Shown piece by piece: positions 26,741-35,920 of a stretch of DNA of 64,000 bases. The stretch is from Pseudomonadota bacterium (GTDB taxonomy: Bacteria; Pseudomonadota; Gammaproteobacteria; Burkholderiales; Burkholderiaceae_B): the NCBI GenBank assembly GCA_023439305.1, contig JAEXOO010000015.1, positions 21,445 through 85,444 on the forward strand, read 5' to 3'. The notes beneath the pieces are model-generated. The model did no database searches, was not told the origin of the DNA, and saw only the letters and a program-made list of their open reading frames with translations. Numbering within the stretch: position 1 is the first letter of the stretch; every line of letters begins with the position of its first letter. Both the position numbers and the translations under genes were made by a program.

Positions 26741-27634
26741 TTATCGGGCCGCTCGTTCCGTGCGCCACCAGCGCACGCCGCCTTCCAACGCCACCAGCAA
26801 AACGGCGGCCCAGATCGGGATATATGTCCACCATTGATCCGGGCTCATGGATTCGCCCAGCAGCAGGAAAGCCACCCAGAACAGCAGAACGGGCTCTACA
26901 TATCCCAGGATGCCAAACAGGGACAGGGGAAGCTGGCGGCTGGCCGACAGGTAGCTGACCAGCGCAACCGAGCTGATCAAGCCCAGCACCGGCACCTGCC
27001 AGAACAGTCGCCCATGCTCGATAAACTGCCCCCACATGCCAGAATCCTGCATGAACAGCAGCCAGCAAGCAAGCGGAAACAGAAAGCACAGATCAAACCA
27101 CAGGGACGCCAGTGAGCCCAGTCGCAAATAGCGTCGCAACATGAAATACGGCGGATACCCCAGCACGACGACCGCGGTAGCCCAGGATACGCTGCCCACG
27201 CGCCAGAGCTCGTGCAACACGCCCATCGCCGCCAGGGCTACAGCCACCCATTGCAAGCGGGTCAACGTGTCCTTGTAGAACAAGCGTCCCACCAGGACCA
27301 TCATCAAGGGCAACAGAAAATAGCCCAGCGACACATCCAGCGCCATCTGATGCAAAGGCGCCCATACGAAAATCCACAACTGCACGCCCACCAGGGCGGC
27401 CGCCAGGCCCAACAAGGCGAAATAGCGCCAATTACCCGGCCACTCACGCAAGACCCAGCGCACTTCGCGCCAGCGCCGCGCCCGCGTGATGACCAAGGCC
27501 AGAGCGGGCAAGCCGAGCACGATGCGCCAGGCAAAAATCTGCTCGCCCGTGAGGGGCTGAAGCACGGTGGCATAAAAATAGAGCAGCGCGAACAGCGCCG
27601 AGGCAAAGACCGAGAGCAGAACGCCTTGCTTCAT
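26741..27634 (-). CDS. rarD: RarD-type EamA permease
   Basis: A 297-residue, roughly ten-helix DMT-superfamily protein. The segments GYFLLPLMMVLVGRLFYKDTL and ILGYVEPVLLFW fit the RarD subfamily. The substrate is not established. ATG 27634 overlaps the stop of the PIN-domain gene (ATGA, 27631-27634). It is therefore the last member of the minus-strand chain rnc-era-recO-PIN-rarD. A much longer frame to 27829 overlaps the PIN gene and lacks coding sense. Confidence 0.87.
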   Translation of the reverse strand: MKQGVLLSVFASALFALLYFYATVLQPLTGEQIFAWRIVLGLPALALVITRARRWREVRWVLREWPGNWRYFALLGLAAALVGVQLWIFVWAPLHQMALDVSLGYFLLPLMMVLVGRLFYKDTLTRLQWVAVALAAMGVLHELWRVGSVSWATAVVVLGYPPYFMLRRYLRLGSLASLWFDLCFLFPLACWLLFMQDSGMWGQFIEHGRLFWQVPVLGLISSVALVSYLSASRQLPLSLFGILGYVEPVLLFWVAFLLLGESMSPDQWWTYIPIWAAVLLVALEGGVRWWRTERAAR

Positions 27635-28233
27635 GACAGACGCTGCACTGGCGCGCGTTGAAGGTACAGCTGTCCCAGGCGAAACAGACGGTCGCGCTTG
27701 AGCAGCGTTTCCGTATCCAGCGCCTGCGCTTCGGGCGTGACCATCAGTTCGGGCAGACGCTCCAGCAGCGCGCCGATCAGCTCCGGCTGCTCGCTCAGGC
27801 ACTGAGCCAGATACTGGTCCGGCTCCCACAGCGAAATACCCAGACGGCGCAACTCAGAGCGATTGAAATCCTTGATGTTACGCGTCAGTATGCCCACGGC
27901 TTGCTCAGGGTAGCGCACCTGCGCGGCGCGCGCCGTGGCAATGACGTGCCAATCCTTGGCATCCGAATGCCGCAGTCCATCTTTGAGGGCGGTGGCATCT
28001 CCCAGATCCGCGTGCGGAAAGGCCTGCTGCAACTGCTCCCACTGTTCTTCGATCGACACCGGCAGCACCTTCCACAAGCGTCCCGCATTGCGCCGCCACT
28101 CGTCGCCGATGACCGGGCTCCAGGCAGGCTGAAACACGCCGGCATCCGCCATGACCAACAGCAGGCGACGCAGCACGTTCGAGATGAGCACGCAGGTATC
28201 GAGCACCAGCACAGAAGGGAGTGAAGCAGCCAT
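27631..28233 (-). CDS. PIN-domain nuclease (PIN_3-like), no antitoxin partner
   Basis: A 200-residue predicted ribonuclease. The PIN acidic residues are in place: Asp12 in VLDTCVLISN, Glu45 in GDEWRRN, Asp91 and Asp94 in SDAKDWHVIATA, then ILTRNIKDF (Asn119, Asp122). This is the pattern of the PIN_3 subfamily (VapC-related), with about 70 extra C-terminal residues. The start ATG 28233 lies one base after the recO stop, and its stop overlaps the rarD start. No small antitoxin gene precedes it. Its place behind rnc, era and recO suggests a housekeeping RNA role; that is inference. Confidence 0.85.
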   Translation of the reverse strand: MAASLPSVLVLDTCVLISNVLRRLLLVMADAGVFQPAWSPVIGDEWRRNAGRLWKVLPVSIEEQWEQLQQAFPHADLGDATALKDGLRHSDAKDWHVIATARAAQVRYPEQAVGILTRNIKDFNRSELRRLGISLWEPDQYLAQCLSEQPELIGALLERLPELMVTPEAQALDTETLLKRDRLFRLGQLYLQRAPVQRLS

Positions 28234-28234
28234 A

Positions 28235-28825
28235 TCAGTAGCGTTGTAGTTGCATGAGCACAGTGCGGGTATGCAAAGGGCGGCCCAGCAGACTGTTGAG
28301 GCGCTCCCGCAGACGGATGCGCAGTTCGGGCTCGCCCTGGGGATCGTCAAAATCGGGCATCTCGTCCTCGAAACCGTAGCCGGTCTCAGTCAACAGCACC
28401 CATTCAAAACGGCGCAGTGCGCCGGCCACAGGCGGGCGCGGCCATTGCGCCAGGTGTTCCAGCGCCGCCTCGTAGGCGTCGTAAAGTACCGGGTGGGGAT
28501 CTTCACGGGGCAAAAGGCGGATCAGCAGTTCGTTCATGTACCAGGCCGACATCAGCGCCCTGCCCCGCAAGGGGCGGATGCCGGCGCAATCGGCCCGCGT
28601 CAGCGTCTTGATTTCGTTCTGGCCGGTCCAGCCGAGCAACAAAGGCTGAAATACCGACAAGGCCGGTCGCAAGACCGAATGCGGCCGCTTCGCGCCCTTG
28701 GCCACCAGCGGCACCAGGCCATGATTGCGTGAAAAGGCCTGGCAGATCAGAGACGTTTCACGCCAGGCGCTGGTATGCAATATATAGCCTGGCTCGTCCT
28801 GGAAACGCTGCCGGCGATTACTCAT
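28235..28825 (-). CDS. recO: DNA repair protein RecO (short form)
   Basis: Helps load RecA on SSB-coated DNA in the RecFOR pathway. The N-terminal OB-fold segment (DEPGYILHTSAWRETSLICQAFSRNHG) is clear, with AKGAKRP and the helical part LMSAWYMNELLIRLLPREDPH. It is 196 residues, against about 240 in E. coli. The sequence after ETGYGF is shortened, so part of the C-terminal domain is missing or reduced. The start ATG 28825 overlaps the end of era by 8 bp. Confidence 0.9.
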   Translation of the reverse strand: MSNRRQRFQDEPGYILHTSAWRETSLICQAFSRNHGLVPLVAKGAKRPHSVLRPALSVFQPLLLGWTGQNEIKTLTRADCAGIRPLRGRALMSAWYMNELLIRLLPREDPHPVLYDAYEAALEHLAQWPRPPVAGALRRFEWVLLTETGYGFEDEMPDFDDPQGEPELRIRLRERLNSLLGRPLHTRTVLMQLQRY

Positions 28826-29708
28826 ACCCCAGTTCGCGCAGGGCGGCTTCGCGATCTGACCAGCCCTTGCGCACCTTGATGTAGACATCCAGGTAAACGG
28901 GCTTGTCGATCAGTTTGGCAATGTCCTGGCGAGCCTCGGTGGCAATGCGTTTCATGTGCATGCCGCCGGCGCCCAACAGAATGGGTCTGTGGCTTTCGCG
29001 TTCTACGACCACGCAGGCGGCAATGCGCGCGCCGTGATCGTTTTCTTCCCATTGCTCGATGACGACAGTGCAGCCATAGGGCAGCTCGTCGCCCACCAGG
29101 CGGAAGATTTTCTCGCGCAGCAGCTCCGATGTAATGAAGCGCACCGAACGGTCAGTTACGGTTTCGGCGTCGAACATGGCCTCGCCTTCGGGCAAGCGCG
29201 TGGCGATCTCGTCCAGAAGCTGATCCAACTGAACACGCTTGGCGGCGCTGACCGGAATGACGGCGCCATAGTCAAACTCCTGCGAGAGGCGGGCTATGTA
29301 AGGCAGCAGCTCGTTTTTGCTCTTCAAGGCGTCGACCTTGTTGACCACCAGAATGGTCTTGCCGCCCTTGGGCAGCATGGGCAGCAGCTCGGAATCGGCG
29401 GCAGACCACTTGCCGGCCTCGACCACATGCACAACCACATCCACGTCGGCCAGGGCCTGGGTGACCACGCGATTCATCATGCGATTCATGGCGCCGCCAT
29501 GACGGGTCTGAAAGCCGGGGGTGTCCACGAATACGATCTGATCGTGGTCGCGCGTCAGCACACTGTTGATGCGATGACGGGTAGTCTGCGCCTTGCGCGA
29601 GACAATGGATATCTTGCTGCCGATCAAGGCATTGGCCAGGGTGGACTTGCCCACATTGGGGCGTCCGACGATGGCGGCAAAGCCGCAGCGAAAAGGCGTG
29701 TCTGTCAT
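28818..29708 (-). CDS. era: GTPase Era
   Basis: Essential GTPase of 296 residues that binds the 3' end of 16S rRNA and checks 30S maturation. G-motifs: GRPNVGKST (G1), the switch region with TTRH (G2), DTPG (G3) and NKVD (G4). The C-terminal KH domain contains VERESHRPILLGAGG. Its start overlaps the rnc stop (ATGA, 29705-29708), so it is coupled to RNase III. Confidence 0.98.
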   Translation of the reverse strand: MTDTPFRCGFAAIVGRPNVGKSTLANALIGSKISIVSRKAQTTRHRINSVLTRDHDQIVFVDTPGFQTRHGGAMNRMMNRVVTQALADVDVVVHVVEAGKWSAADSELLPMLPKGGKTILVVNKVDALKSKNELLPYIARLSQEFDYGAVIPVSAAKRVQLDQLLDEIATRLPEGEAMFDAETVTDRSVRFITSELLREKIFRLVGDELPYGCTVVIEQWEENDHGARIAACVVVERESHRPILLGAGGMHMKRIATEARQDIAKLIDKPVYLDVYIKVRKGWSDREAALRELGYE

Positions 29709-30463
29709 GAGTTCTCCTGGGACACCGCCACAGGCAGAGTCAATTGGGACGGGCGGCGGTTACGCGTAGCCCGGGTGGTCTTGGCCGGCAACTGGGCTTC
29801 CAGCAGAGCGATGGCCTGGGTAGCGGCGGCCTGCTCGGCGGCGCGGCGGCTGCTGCCGCTGGCCTGCACGTGGATATTCAGCTTGGCGATCGTGCATTCT
29901 ATGTCGAACATCTGGTCGTGCGCTGCACCGTGCGTCGCCACCACGGTATAGACAGGCAGATCCAGTTTGCGCCCCTGCAACATTTCCTGCAGCAGGGTCT
30001 TGGGATCCTTGCCCAGTGTCTTGGGGTCTACATTGACCATCATGGGCTCATACAGCCGCGTGATCACGGCTTCGGCCTGGGCAAAGCCCGCATCCAGGAA
30101 TACGGCGCCGAAAATGGCCTCGACCGCGTCAGCCAAAATGGACGGACGACGGAAACCGCCGCTTTTAAGCTCGCCTTCTCCCAGGCGCAGGTATTCGGAC
30201 AGATCCAGCTTCTGGGCGATTTCGGCCAACGAGGCCTGCTTGACCAGATTGGCACGCAGACGGGACAGATCGCCCTCGTCAATACGCTCAAAGCGTCGGT
30301 ACAGCAAGGCCGCCACGGTGAAATTCAGCACCGAATCGCCCAGGAATTCGAGACGCTCGTTGTGGCGGGCGCTGTGACTGCGATGCGTCAGCGCCTGCTC
30401 CAGCAAGGCCATGTCCTTGAACGAATAGCCGATGGCGGCTTCAAGCAAAGATAAACGTTTCAT
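29705..30463 (-). CDS. rnc: Ribonuclease III
   Basis: Cleaves double-stranded RNA, including rRNA precursors. It has 252 residues: an N-terminal RNase III domain with the signature NERLEFLGDSVL and the second acidic cluster DAVEAIFGAVFLD, then a C-terminal double-stranded RNA-binding domain. The end is extended by a basic tail. It shares one base with the lepB stop (TAATG) and overlaps era. Confidence 0.98.
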   Translation of the reverse strand: MKRLSLLEAAIGYSFKDMALLEQALTHRSHSARHNERLEFLGDSVLNFTVAALLYRRFERIDEGDLSRLRANLVKQASLAEIAQKLDLSEYLRLGEGELKSGGFRRPSILADAVEAIFGAVFLDAGFAQAEAVITRLYEPMMVNVDPKTLGKDPKTLLQEMLQGRKLDLPVYTVVATHGAAHDQMFDIECTIAKLNIHVQASGSSRRAAEQAAATQAIALLEAQLPAKTTRATRNRRPSQLTLPVAVSQENS

Positions 30464-31347
30464 TAATGGAAGCGGCCAATGCGCCCCGGTTCGCGGAAAT
30501 TCATCCAGATGAAGAAAGCCCGTCCAACCACGTTCTCGTCAGGCACAAAGCCCCAGTAACGGCTGTCCAGGCTGTTGTCGCGGTTATCGCCCATGACGAA
30601 ATAATTGCCGTCCGGCACCACGCAGGATACCCCGTTGACGAAGTACTCGCAGGCGTCGCGATGCGGGAAAGCGACGATGGGCATCAAGCCCTGCGGCAAG
30701 GTCTTATTGAGCAGAATGTTGTGCTGGGTCTTGCCCAGCTCTTCCAGGTAGCGGCCGATATACACCGTGCGATCCGGCTCGTAATAGTCGCCGTTGCGCA
30801 CTTGGTTAACCGGCTCGCCATTGATGGACAAGACCTTGTCGCGATAATCCACACGGTCGCCCGGCAGTCCCACCACCCGCTTGATGTAGTCCACATTGGT
30901 GTCCACAGGGTAGCGGAACACGATCACGTCGCCCCGCTCGGGCTGGCCCAGCGGGATCACCTTGGTGCCCGATACCGGCAGGCGGATGCCGTACTCGAAC
31001 TTGTTGACCAGGATCAGGTCGCCGCTTTTGAGCGTGGGCAGCATGGATCCCGAGGGAATGCGGAACGGTTCGAAAATGAAGGAGCGCAGCACGAACACGA
31101 ACAAGATCACGGGGAAAAAGCTGACGCCGTATTCGATCCACCAGGGCATGCGGTTTTCGCGATCATAGGCTTCCTGGCGCAGGCGCTGGTTGTCCTCCGG
31201 ATCCATGCCGGCCGTCAAGGGCACGGCATCCATGGCCGCCTGAGCGCGAGCCTGACGGCGCGGGCGCAGAGAGAAACGGTCCAGAAACCAGATCACGCCG
31301 GTAATCACCAGCAGCACGAACAAAATCAGAGCGAAATCCCAGCTCAT
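30463..31347 (-). CDS. lepB: Signal peptidase I
   Basis: Inner-membrane serine protease that removes signal peptides of secreted proteins. It has 294 residues. N-terminal membrane segments at about 5-22 and about 77-95 are followed by the catalytic Ser in FRIPSGSMLPTL and the Lys of the dyad in YIKRVVGLPGDRV. A downstream GDNRDNSLDSRYWG box is present. It lies 65 bp downstream of lepA and leads into rnc. Confidence 0.98.
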   Translation of the reverse strand: MSWDFALILFVLLVITGVIWFLDRFSLRPRRQARAQAAMDAVPLTAGMDPEDNQRLRQEAYDRENRMPWWIEYGVSFFPVILFVFVLRSFIFEPFRIPSGSMLPTLKSGDLILVNKFEYGIRLPVSGTKVIPLGQPERGDVIVFRYPVDTNVDYIKRVVGLPGDRVDYRDKVLSINGEPVNQVRNGDYYEPDRTVYIGRYLEELGKTQHNILLNKTLPQGLMPIVAFPHRDACEYFVNGVSCVVPDGNYFVMGDNRDNSLDSRYWGFVPDENVVGRAFFIWMNFREPGRIGRFH

Positions 31348-31412
31348 CGGTTTCCTTTAAAGAAATAAATCCAGCGCAACACGCGGGCGGGCCGTTACGC
31401 CCGCCTGCGGCA

Positions 31413-33206
31413 TCACTTGTCTTCGACCTGCAAAATAGCCAGGAAGGCTTCCTGCGGAATCTCGACGTTGCCGACCTGCTTCATGCGTTTCTTGCCGGCC
31501 TTCTGCTTTTCAAGCAGTTTTTTCTTGCGTGAAATGTCGCCGCCGTAGCACTTGGCCAGCACGTTCTTGCGCAGCGCCTTGACGTTTTCCCGGGCAATGA
31601 CTTCGGCGCCGATGGCGGCCTGAATGGCGATATCGAACATCTGGCGCGGAATAAGGGCGCGCATCTTTGAGACGACTTCGCGGCCGCGGTAGCGTGCATT
31701 GCTGCGGTGCACGATCATGGACAAGGCATCCACGCGATCGCCGTTGATCAGAACATCGACCTTGACCACATCGGCCGAGCGGTACTCCTTGAATTCATAA
31801 TCCATGGACGCGTAACCGCGCGACACCGATTTAAGGCGATCGAAGAAGTCGAGCACGATTTCGGCCAGAGGCATTTCGTAAGTCAGGTTAACTTGACGAC
31901 CGTGATACGTCATATTTAACTGCAAACCGCGCTTGACTGTACACAGCGTCATGACCGGACCCACGTATTCCTGGGGCATTAGCAGCGAAACCACAACAAT
32001 GGGCTCGCGCACGTCTTCGATATGGGCCACTTCCGGCATGCGCGACGGGCTTTCGATCATCAGCACTTCGCCGTCACGGCGTTCGACTTCGTACACCACC
32101 GAGGGCGCGGTGGTGATGATGTCCATGTCGAACTCGCGCTCCAGCCGCTCCTGCACGATTTCCATGTGCAGCAGCCCCAGGAAACCGCAACGAAAGCCAA
32201 AGCCCAAGGCCTGAGAGACTTCCGGCTCGAACATCAGCGAAGCATCGTTCAGCTTGAGTTTTTCCAGCGAATCGCGCAGCTGATCGTACTCGCTGCTTTC
32301 CACGGGATACAGACCGGCGAACACTTGCGGCTTGACTTCCTTGAAGCCGGGCAGCGCGCTGGCGGCCGGCTTGCCGGCCAGGGTCAGCGTGTCTCCCACC
32401 TTGGCGTGCTCCAACTCTTTGATGCCGGCGATGACGAAACCCACTTCGCCGGCCGACAACTGCGCACGATTCTCGGACTTGGGCGTGAACACGCCGATAT
32501 GCTCGACCAGGTGCGTAGCGCGGGTGGCCATCAGCAGCACCTTGTCCTTGGGACGCAGTACGCCATTGACGATGCGCACCAGCATGACCACGCCGACATA
32601 GTTGTCGAACCAGGAGTCGATGATCAGCGCCTGCAGCGGCTCATCGGGGCTGCCCACCGGCGGCGGCACTCGTGCCACGATAGTTTCCAGAATATCGTCG
32701 ATGCCCAGGCCGGTCTTGGCGCTGGCGGCAATCGCGTCGCTGGCGTCGATGCCAATGACATCTTCGACTTCCTGGCGGGCGGCGTCCGGATCAGCCTGCG
32801 GCAGGTCCATCTTGTTCAGCACGGGAATGACTTCCACGCCTTGCTCGATGGCGGTATAGCAGTTGGCCACCGTCTGCGCTTCCACGCCCTGGGATGCATC
32901 GACCACCAGCAAAGCGCCTTCGCAAGCGGACAGAGAGCGGCTGACCTCGTAGGAAAAGTCCACGTGACCGGGGGTGTCGATCAGGTTCAGGTTATAGACC
33001 TTGCCACTTTTGGACTTGTACTGCAGCGCCGCTGTCTGGGCCTTGATGGTGATGCCCCGCTCTTTCTCGATGTCCATCGAATCCAGGACCTGGGTCGACA
33101 TCTCGCGGTCGGCCAGGCCCCCACAACGTTGAATCAGGCGATCAGCCAGGGTGGATTTGCCGTGATCGATGTGGGCAATGATGGAGAAATTACGGATGTG
33201 ATCCAT
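31413..33206 (-). CDS. lepA: Elongation factor 4 (LepA)
   Basis: Ribosome-associated translational GTPase of 597 residues linked to initiation and back-translocation. The G domain has AHIDHGKST, DTPGHVDF and NKMD. EF-G-like domains follow, and the LepA-specific C-terminal domain ends near KKLLEKQKAGKKRMKQVG. It is first in the lepA-lepB-rnc-era-recO series, after the terminator at 33317-33342. Confidence 0.99.
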   Translation of the reverse strand: MDHIRNFSIIAHIDHGKSTLADRLIQRCGGLADREMSTQVLDSMDIEKERGITIKAQTAALQYKSKSGKVYNLNLIDTPGHVDFSYEVSRSLSACEGALLVVDASQGVEAQTVANCYTAIEQGVEVIPVLNKMDLPQADPDAARQEVEDVIGIDASDAIAASAKTGLGIDDILETIVARVPPPVGSPDEPLQALIIDSWFDNYVGVVMLVRIVNGVLRPKDKVLLMATRATHLVEHIGVFTPKSENRAQLSAGEVGFVIAGIKELEHAKVGDTLTLAGKPAASALPGFKEVKPQVFAGLYPVESSEYDQLRDSLEKLKLNDASLMFEPEVSQALGFGFRCGFLGLLHMEIVQERLEREFDMDIITTAPSVVYEVERRDGEVLMIESPSRMPEVAHIEDVREPIVVVSLLMPQEYVGPVMTLCTVKRGLQLNMTYHGRQVNLTYEMPLAEIVLDFFDRLKSVSRGYASMDYEFKEYRSADVVKVDVLINGDRVDALSMIVHRSNARYRGREVVSKMRALIPRQMFDIAIQAAIGAEVIARENVKALRKNVLAKCYGGDISRKKKLLEKQKAGKKRMKQVGNVEIPQEAFLAILQVEDK

Positions 33207-33316
33207 AGACCGTTAAATAAACAAGTAAATGTGGCGGCTTTATTGCCGTGGGAGCGACTCGACGACCGCAAAGCCGTCAAGCTGCGCATGGCCGCAAGCC
33301 TAGGCTCGGCGGCGAC

Positions 33317-33342
33317 AAAAAAAGGGGCGTCCAGGACGCCCC
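33317..33342 (-). terminator. Terminator of the rpoE-rseA-mucB-mucD operon
   Basis: Eight-base-pair stem GGGGCGTC/GACGCCCC with a 3-nt loop and seven T residues on the minus strand. It separates the sigma-E operon from lepA. Confidence 0.87.
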
Positions 33343-33379
33343 CTTCTGACTGACTGCTATTTTAGCCGTTTTGCAGGAA

Positions 33380-34882
33380 TTATTTCGATGGCGTGATCAA
33401 GACCCACTGGGACTGGCCCGAACGCAACACCAGCAAGGCAGCTGCTTTGGATTTATCCAGCGAAGCCACAAGTTTAGCGTATTGTTCAGGAGTTCCCACG
33501 TCTTTGTCGTTGACACGCAGAATCAGGTCGCCCGGCTGCAGCCCGGCTTCGCTGGCCGGCGCGGCCGCCTCCGACACCTGCACGGCGCTGCTCAGGCCCA
33601 GACGCTTGAGCTCCGCTTCCGGTACGGCCGTTACTTTCAGGCCGAAGGCATCGGCGCTGGTGGCAGGAGCGGCCTTCTCGGGCGCCTCGCTGGCAGCCGA
33701 TGGGCTCGATGGCATTTCCGCCACTTCGATCTTGACCGTCTGCTCTTTGCCCTTGCGCCAGATTTCTACGGAAGAGCTTTCACCCGGCTTGGTGCCACCC
33801 ACGATACGCGGCAGATCGGACATCTGCGCGATCTGGCGGCCGTTGAACTTCAGTATCACGTCGCCGGACTGGATCCCGGCCTTGGCGGCCGGACCGCCCT
33901 CTTCCACGCTGCTGACCAGTGCGCCCTTGCTGTCGGGCAGACCCAGAGCCTTGGCCACGTCATCGGCCACCGGCGTGATCTGCACGCCGATGCGCCCGCG
34001 CGTGACCTTGCCATGAGACTTCAGCTGCTCCACCACCTGCATGGCTTCGTCGATCGGGATGGCCAGGGAAATGCCCATGAAGCCACCGCTGCGCGAGATG
34101 ATCTGGGAATTGACCCCCACCACTTCGCCATTCAGATTGATGAGCGGACCGCCGGAGTTGCCTGGATTCACTGCCACGTCCGTCTGGATGAACGGAAGGT
34201 AGTCGCCGGTATCGCGATTGATGGCGCTGACAATGCCGGACGTGACGGTGGATTCCAGACCGAACGGCGAACCGATGGCCAGCACCCATTGCCCTTTCTT
34301 GAGTTTGTTGGAATCGCCGATGGCCATCGGCTTGAAATCCTTGGCCTCGATCTTGATCAGGGCCACATCAGTGCGTTCGTCGGTGCCGATGATCTTGGCG
34401 GGGTATTCCTTGCCGTTGCTGAGCGTGACGAAAATCCCGTTGGAGTCCGCCACCACGTGATTGTTGGTCAGAATATAGCCGTCATCGGAAATGATGAAGC
34501 CCGAGCCTACGCCTCGCGGCACCGTCCGCTCCTGGGGCTGCTGGGGCTGGTTGCCGCCACGCGGCGGACGCTGAGGCGCCATGCCGGGCGGGGTAAAGTC
34601 CGGACCGAAGAACCAACGGAACATTTCATAGGGGTCTGAGCCCGGCCCCATGGCTGGCGAGCGCACCTGCACCGCTTCTGTGGTGCGGATGTTTACAACC
34701 CCGTCTTCGGTTTTGGCAATCACACCCGTGAAGTCTGGCAGCCCGGCCACGCTGGCTTGCGCCGCCGGCTCGGTCTGCGCCTGAGCGTGCACAACAGCTA
34801 TAGGAGCCGTCGTCGCCAACAAGGCCGTGGCCAACAGGGCCGACAAAGCATTGAAACGCAGTTTATGGTTCGATTTTTCCAT
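33380..34882 (-). CDS. mucD: Do-family periplasmic serine protease (DegP/MucD)
   Basis: Envelope protease and chaperone of 500 residues. A signal peptide ends near VVHAQA. The trypsin-like domain has His in LTNNHVV, Asp in ERTDVALIKI and Ser in NPGNSGGPLIN. Two PDZ domains follow (about residues 290-380 and 400-490, with GPAAKAGIQSGD and SEAGLQPGD). Being last in the sigma-E operon fits the MucD name. Confidence 0.97.
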   Translation of the reverse strand: MEKSNHKLRFNALSALLATALLATTAPIAVVHAQAQTEPAAQASVAGLPDFTGVIAKTEDGVVNIRTTEAVQVRSPAMGPGSDPYEMFRWFFGPDFTPPGMAPQRPPRGGNQPQQPQERTVPRGVGSGFIISDDGYILTNNHVVADSNGIFVTLSNGKEYPAKIIGTDERTDVALIKIEAKDFKPMAIGDSNKLKKGQWVLAIGSPFGLESTVTSGIVSAINRDTGDYLPFIQTDVAVNPGNSGGPLINLNGEVVGVNSQIISRSGGFMGISLAIPIDEAMQVVEQLKSHGKVTRGRIGVQITPVADDVAKALGLPDSKGALVSSVEEGGPAAKAGIQSGDVILKFNGRQIAQMSDLPRIVGGTKPGESSSVEIWRKGKEQTVKIEVAEMPSSPSAASEAPEKAAPATSADAFGLKVTAVPEAELKRLGLSSAVQVSEAAAPASEAGLQPGDLILRVNDKDVGTPEQYAKLVASLDKSKAAALLVLRSGQSQWVLITPSK

Positions 34883-34906
34883 TGAAAAACTCCAGGTGGA
34901 CGATAG

Positions 34907-35920
34907 TCAATGTGTCCGGGATGGGGGAACAAACTGGGTGCTTTCAGCCACGGAGCGCAGCGTCTGCATCGGCACTTCGCCTGTGGTGGTCAGTACATAG
35001 TCATTGATGCGGGAACGAAACATGTTCATGGAGCCGCGATGGTAGGCTCCCAGGCTGTTCTCCTCAGCCTCGGGAACGCCTATGCGCTCCAGAAAAACAG
35101 AAATAGCCGCCAGGCCGTCGGCCATCACCAGGTGGGTGACCTGACGTCCTGCGCGCATGGGGCGCAGCATTTCCGAGCGCAAGGTAAAGCCGGGCGGCAT
35201 GCCCAGCACCCAGCCTTGCTGATCGATATCGATCTGACGCACCTCGGGCTCGACGACCTCCCATTTGCTGGGGTTCCAGCTCGTGCGCAGATCCTGCAGC
35301 GCCACCTGGTCGCCCAGAGCGACCGAAGCGAAAGCGATCTGGTCGATGACGGCCTCGCGGGCATCCAGAGTCTGCATCTTGAGCAGCAGCCGGTGATCCG
35401 AATCTGCGCACAGCCTGTAGCCATAGCGCTGATCGTCCTTGGGCACCAACTCAACGACATCGCAGGGGCGACCAGCTACGCGCTCGGGTTCGGGCAAGCG
35501 ACGCATGTCGTAATGCTGTGGCAACTGACTGACGTCGCCGACGAGAAAACTGGGGAATCGTTCATTCTGGCGGCGTTCGATAACCACCATTTTCTTTTCC
35601 GGCATCAGGCATTGGGTCACGTCGTTCTGACGCAGGTACTCGCGCGGCAAACCGTCCAGGATCTCCAGGCGTTCACGCTCGCCCGTGCCATCAACCACGT
35701 GCACCAGCTTCATGGACTGGCTGGAGTCGCCCTGGGTATAGATGATGACGCCGGAATAATCCAGATCCCGGGCCGCCTTGTGCACTTGCTGCAGCCAGGG
35801 CAGATCCAGCGTTTGTACCGCCTTGGGCTCCTGAGCGGATGCCGGCAGCGCAGCCATGAGCAGCACGGATGCCGCCAGGCCCAAGCGCACGCGGTCCGGC
35901 GACAAAAATACACGCATCAT
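34907..35920 (-). CDS. mucB: Sigma-E regulatory protein MucB/RseB
   Basis: Periplasmic protein that binds the anti-sigma factor RseA and protects it from proteolysis until envelope stress releases it. It has 337 residues with a signal peptide ending near PASAQ. The body matches RseB: the N-terminal lipid-binding-like domain (DLPWLQQVHKAARDLDYSGV) and the C-terminal domain. The start ATG overlaps the rseA stop (two consecutive ATGs at 35915-35920). Confidence 0.95.
   Translation of the reverse strand: MMRVFLSPDRVRLGLAASVLLMAALPASAQEPKAVQTLDLPWLQQVHKAARDLDYSGVIIYTQGDSSQSMKLVHVVDGTGERERLEILDGLPREYLRQNDVTQCLMPEKKMVVIERRQNERFPSFLVGDVSQLPQHYDMRRLPEPERVAGRPCDVVELVPKDDQRYGYRLCADSDHRLLLKMQTLDAREAVIDQIAFASVALGDQVALQDLRTSWNPSKWEVVEPEVRQIDIDQQGWVLGMPPGFTLRSEMLRPMRAGRQVTHLVMADGLAAISVFLERIGVPEAEENSLGAYHRGSMNMFRSRINDYVLTTTGEVPMQTLRSVAESTQFVPPSRTH

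Noticed and set aside
27635..27829. N-terminal extension of rarD
   Set aside because: It overlaps the PIN gene in another frame; the ATGA overlap and the membrane-protein start favour ATG 27634.
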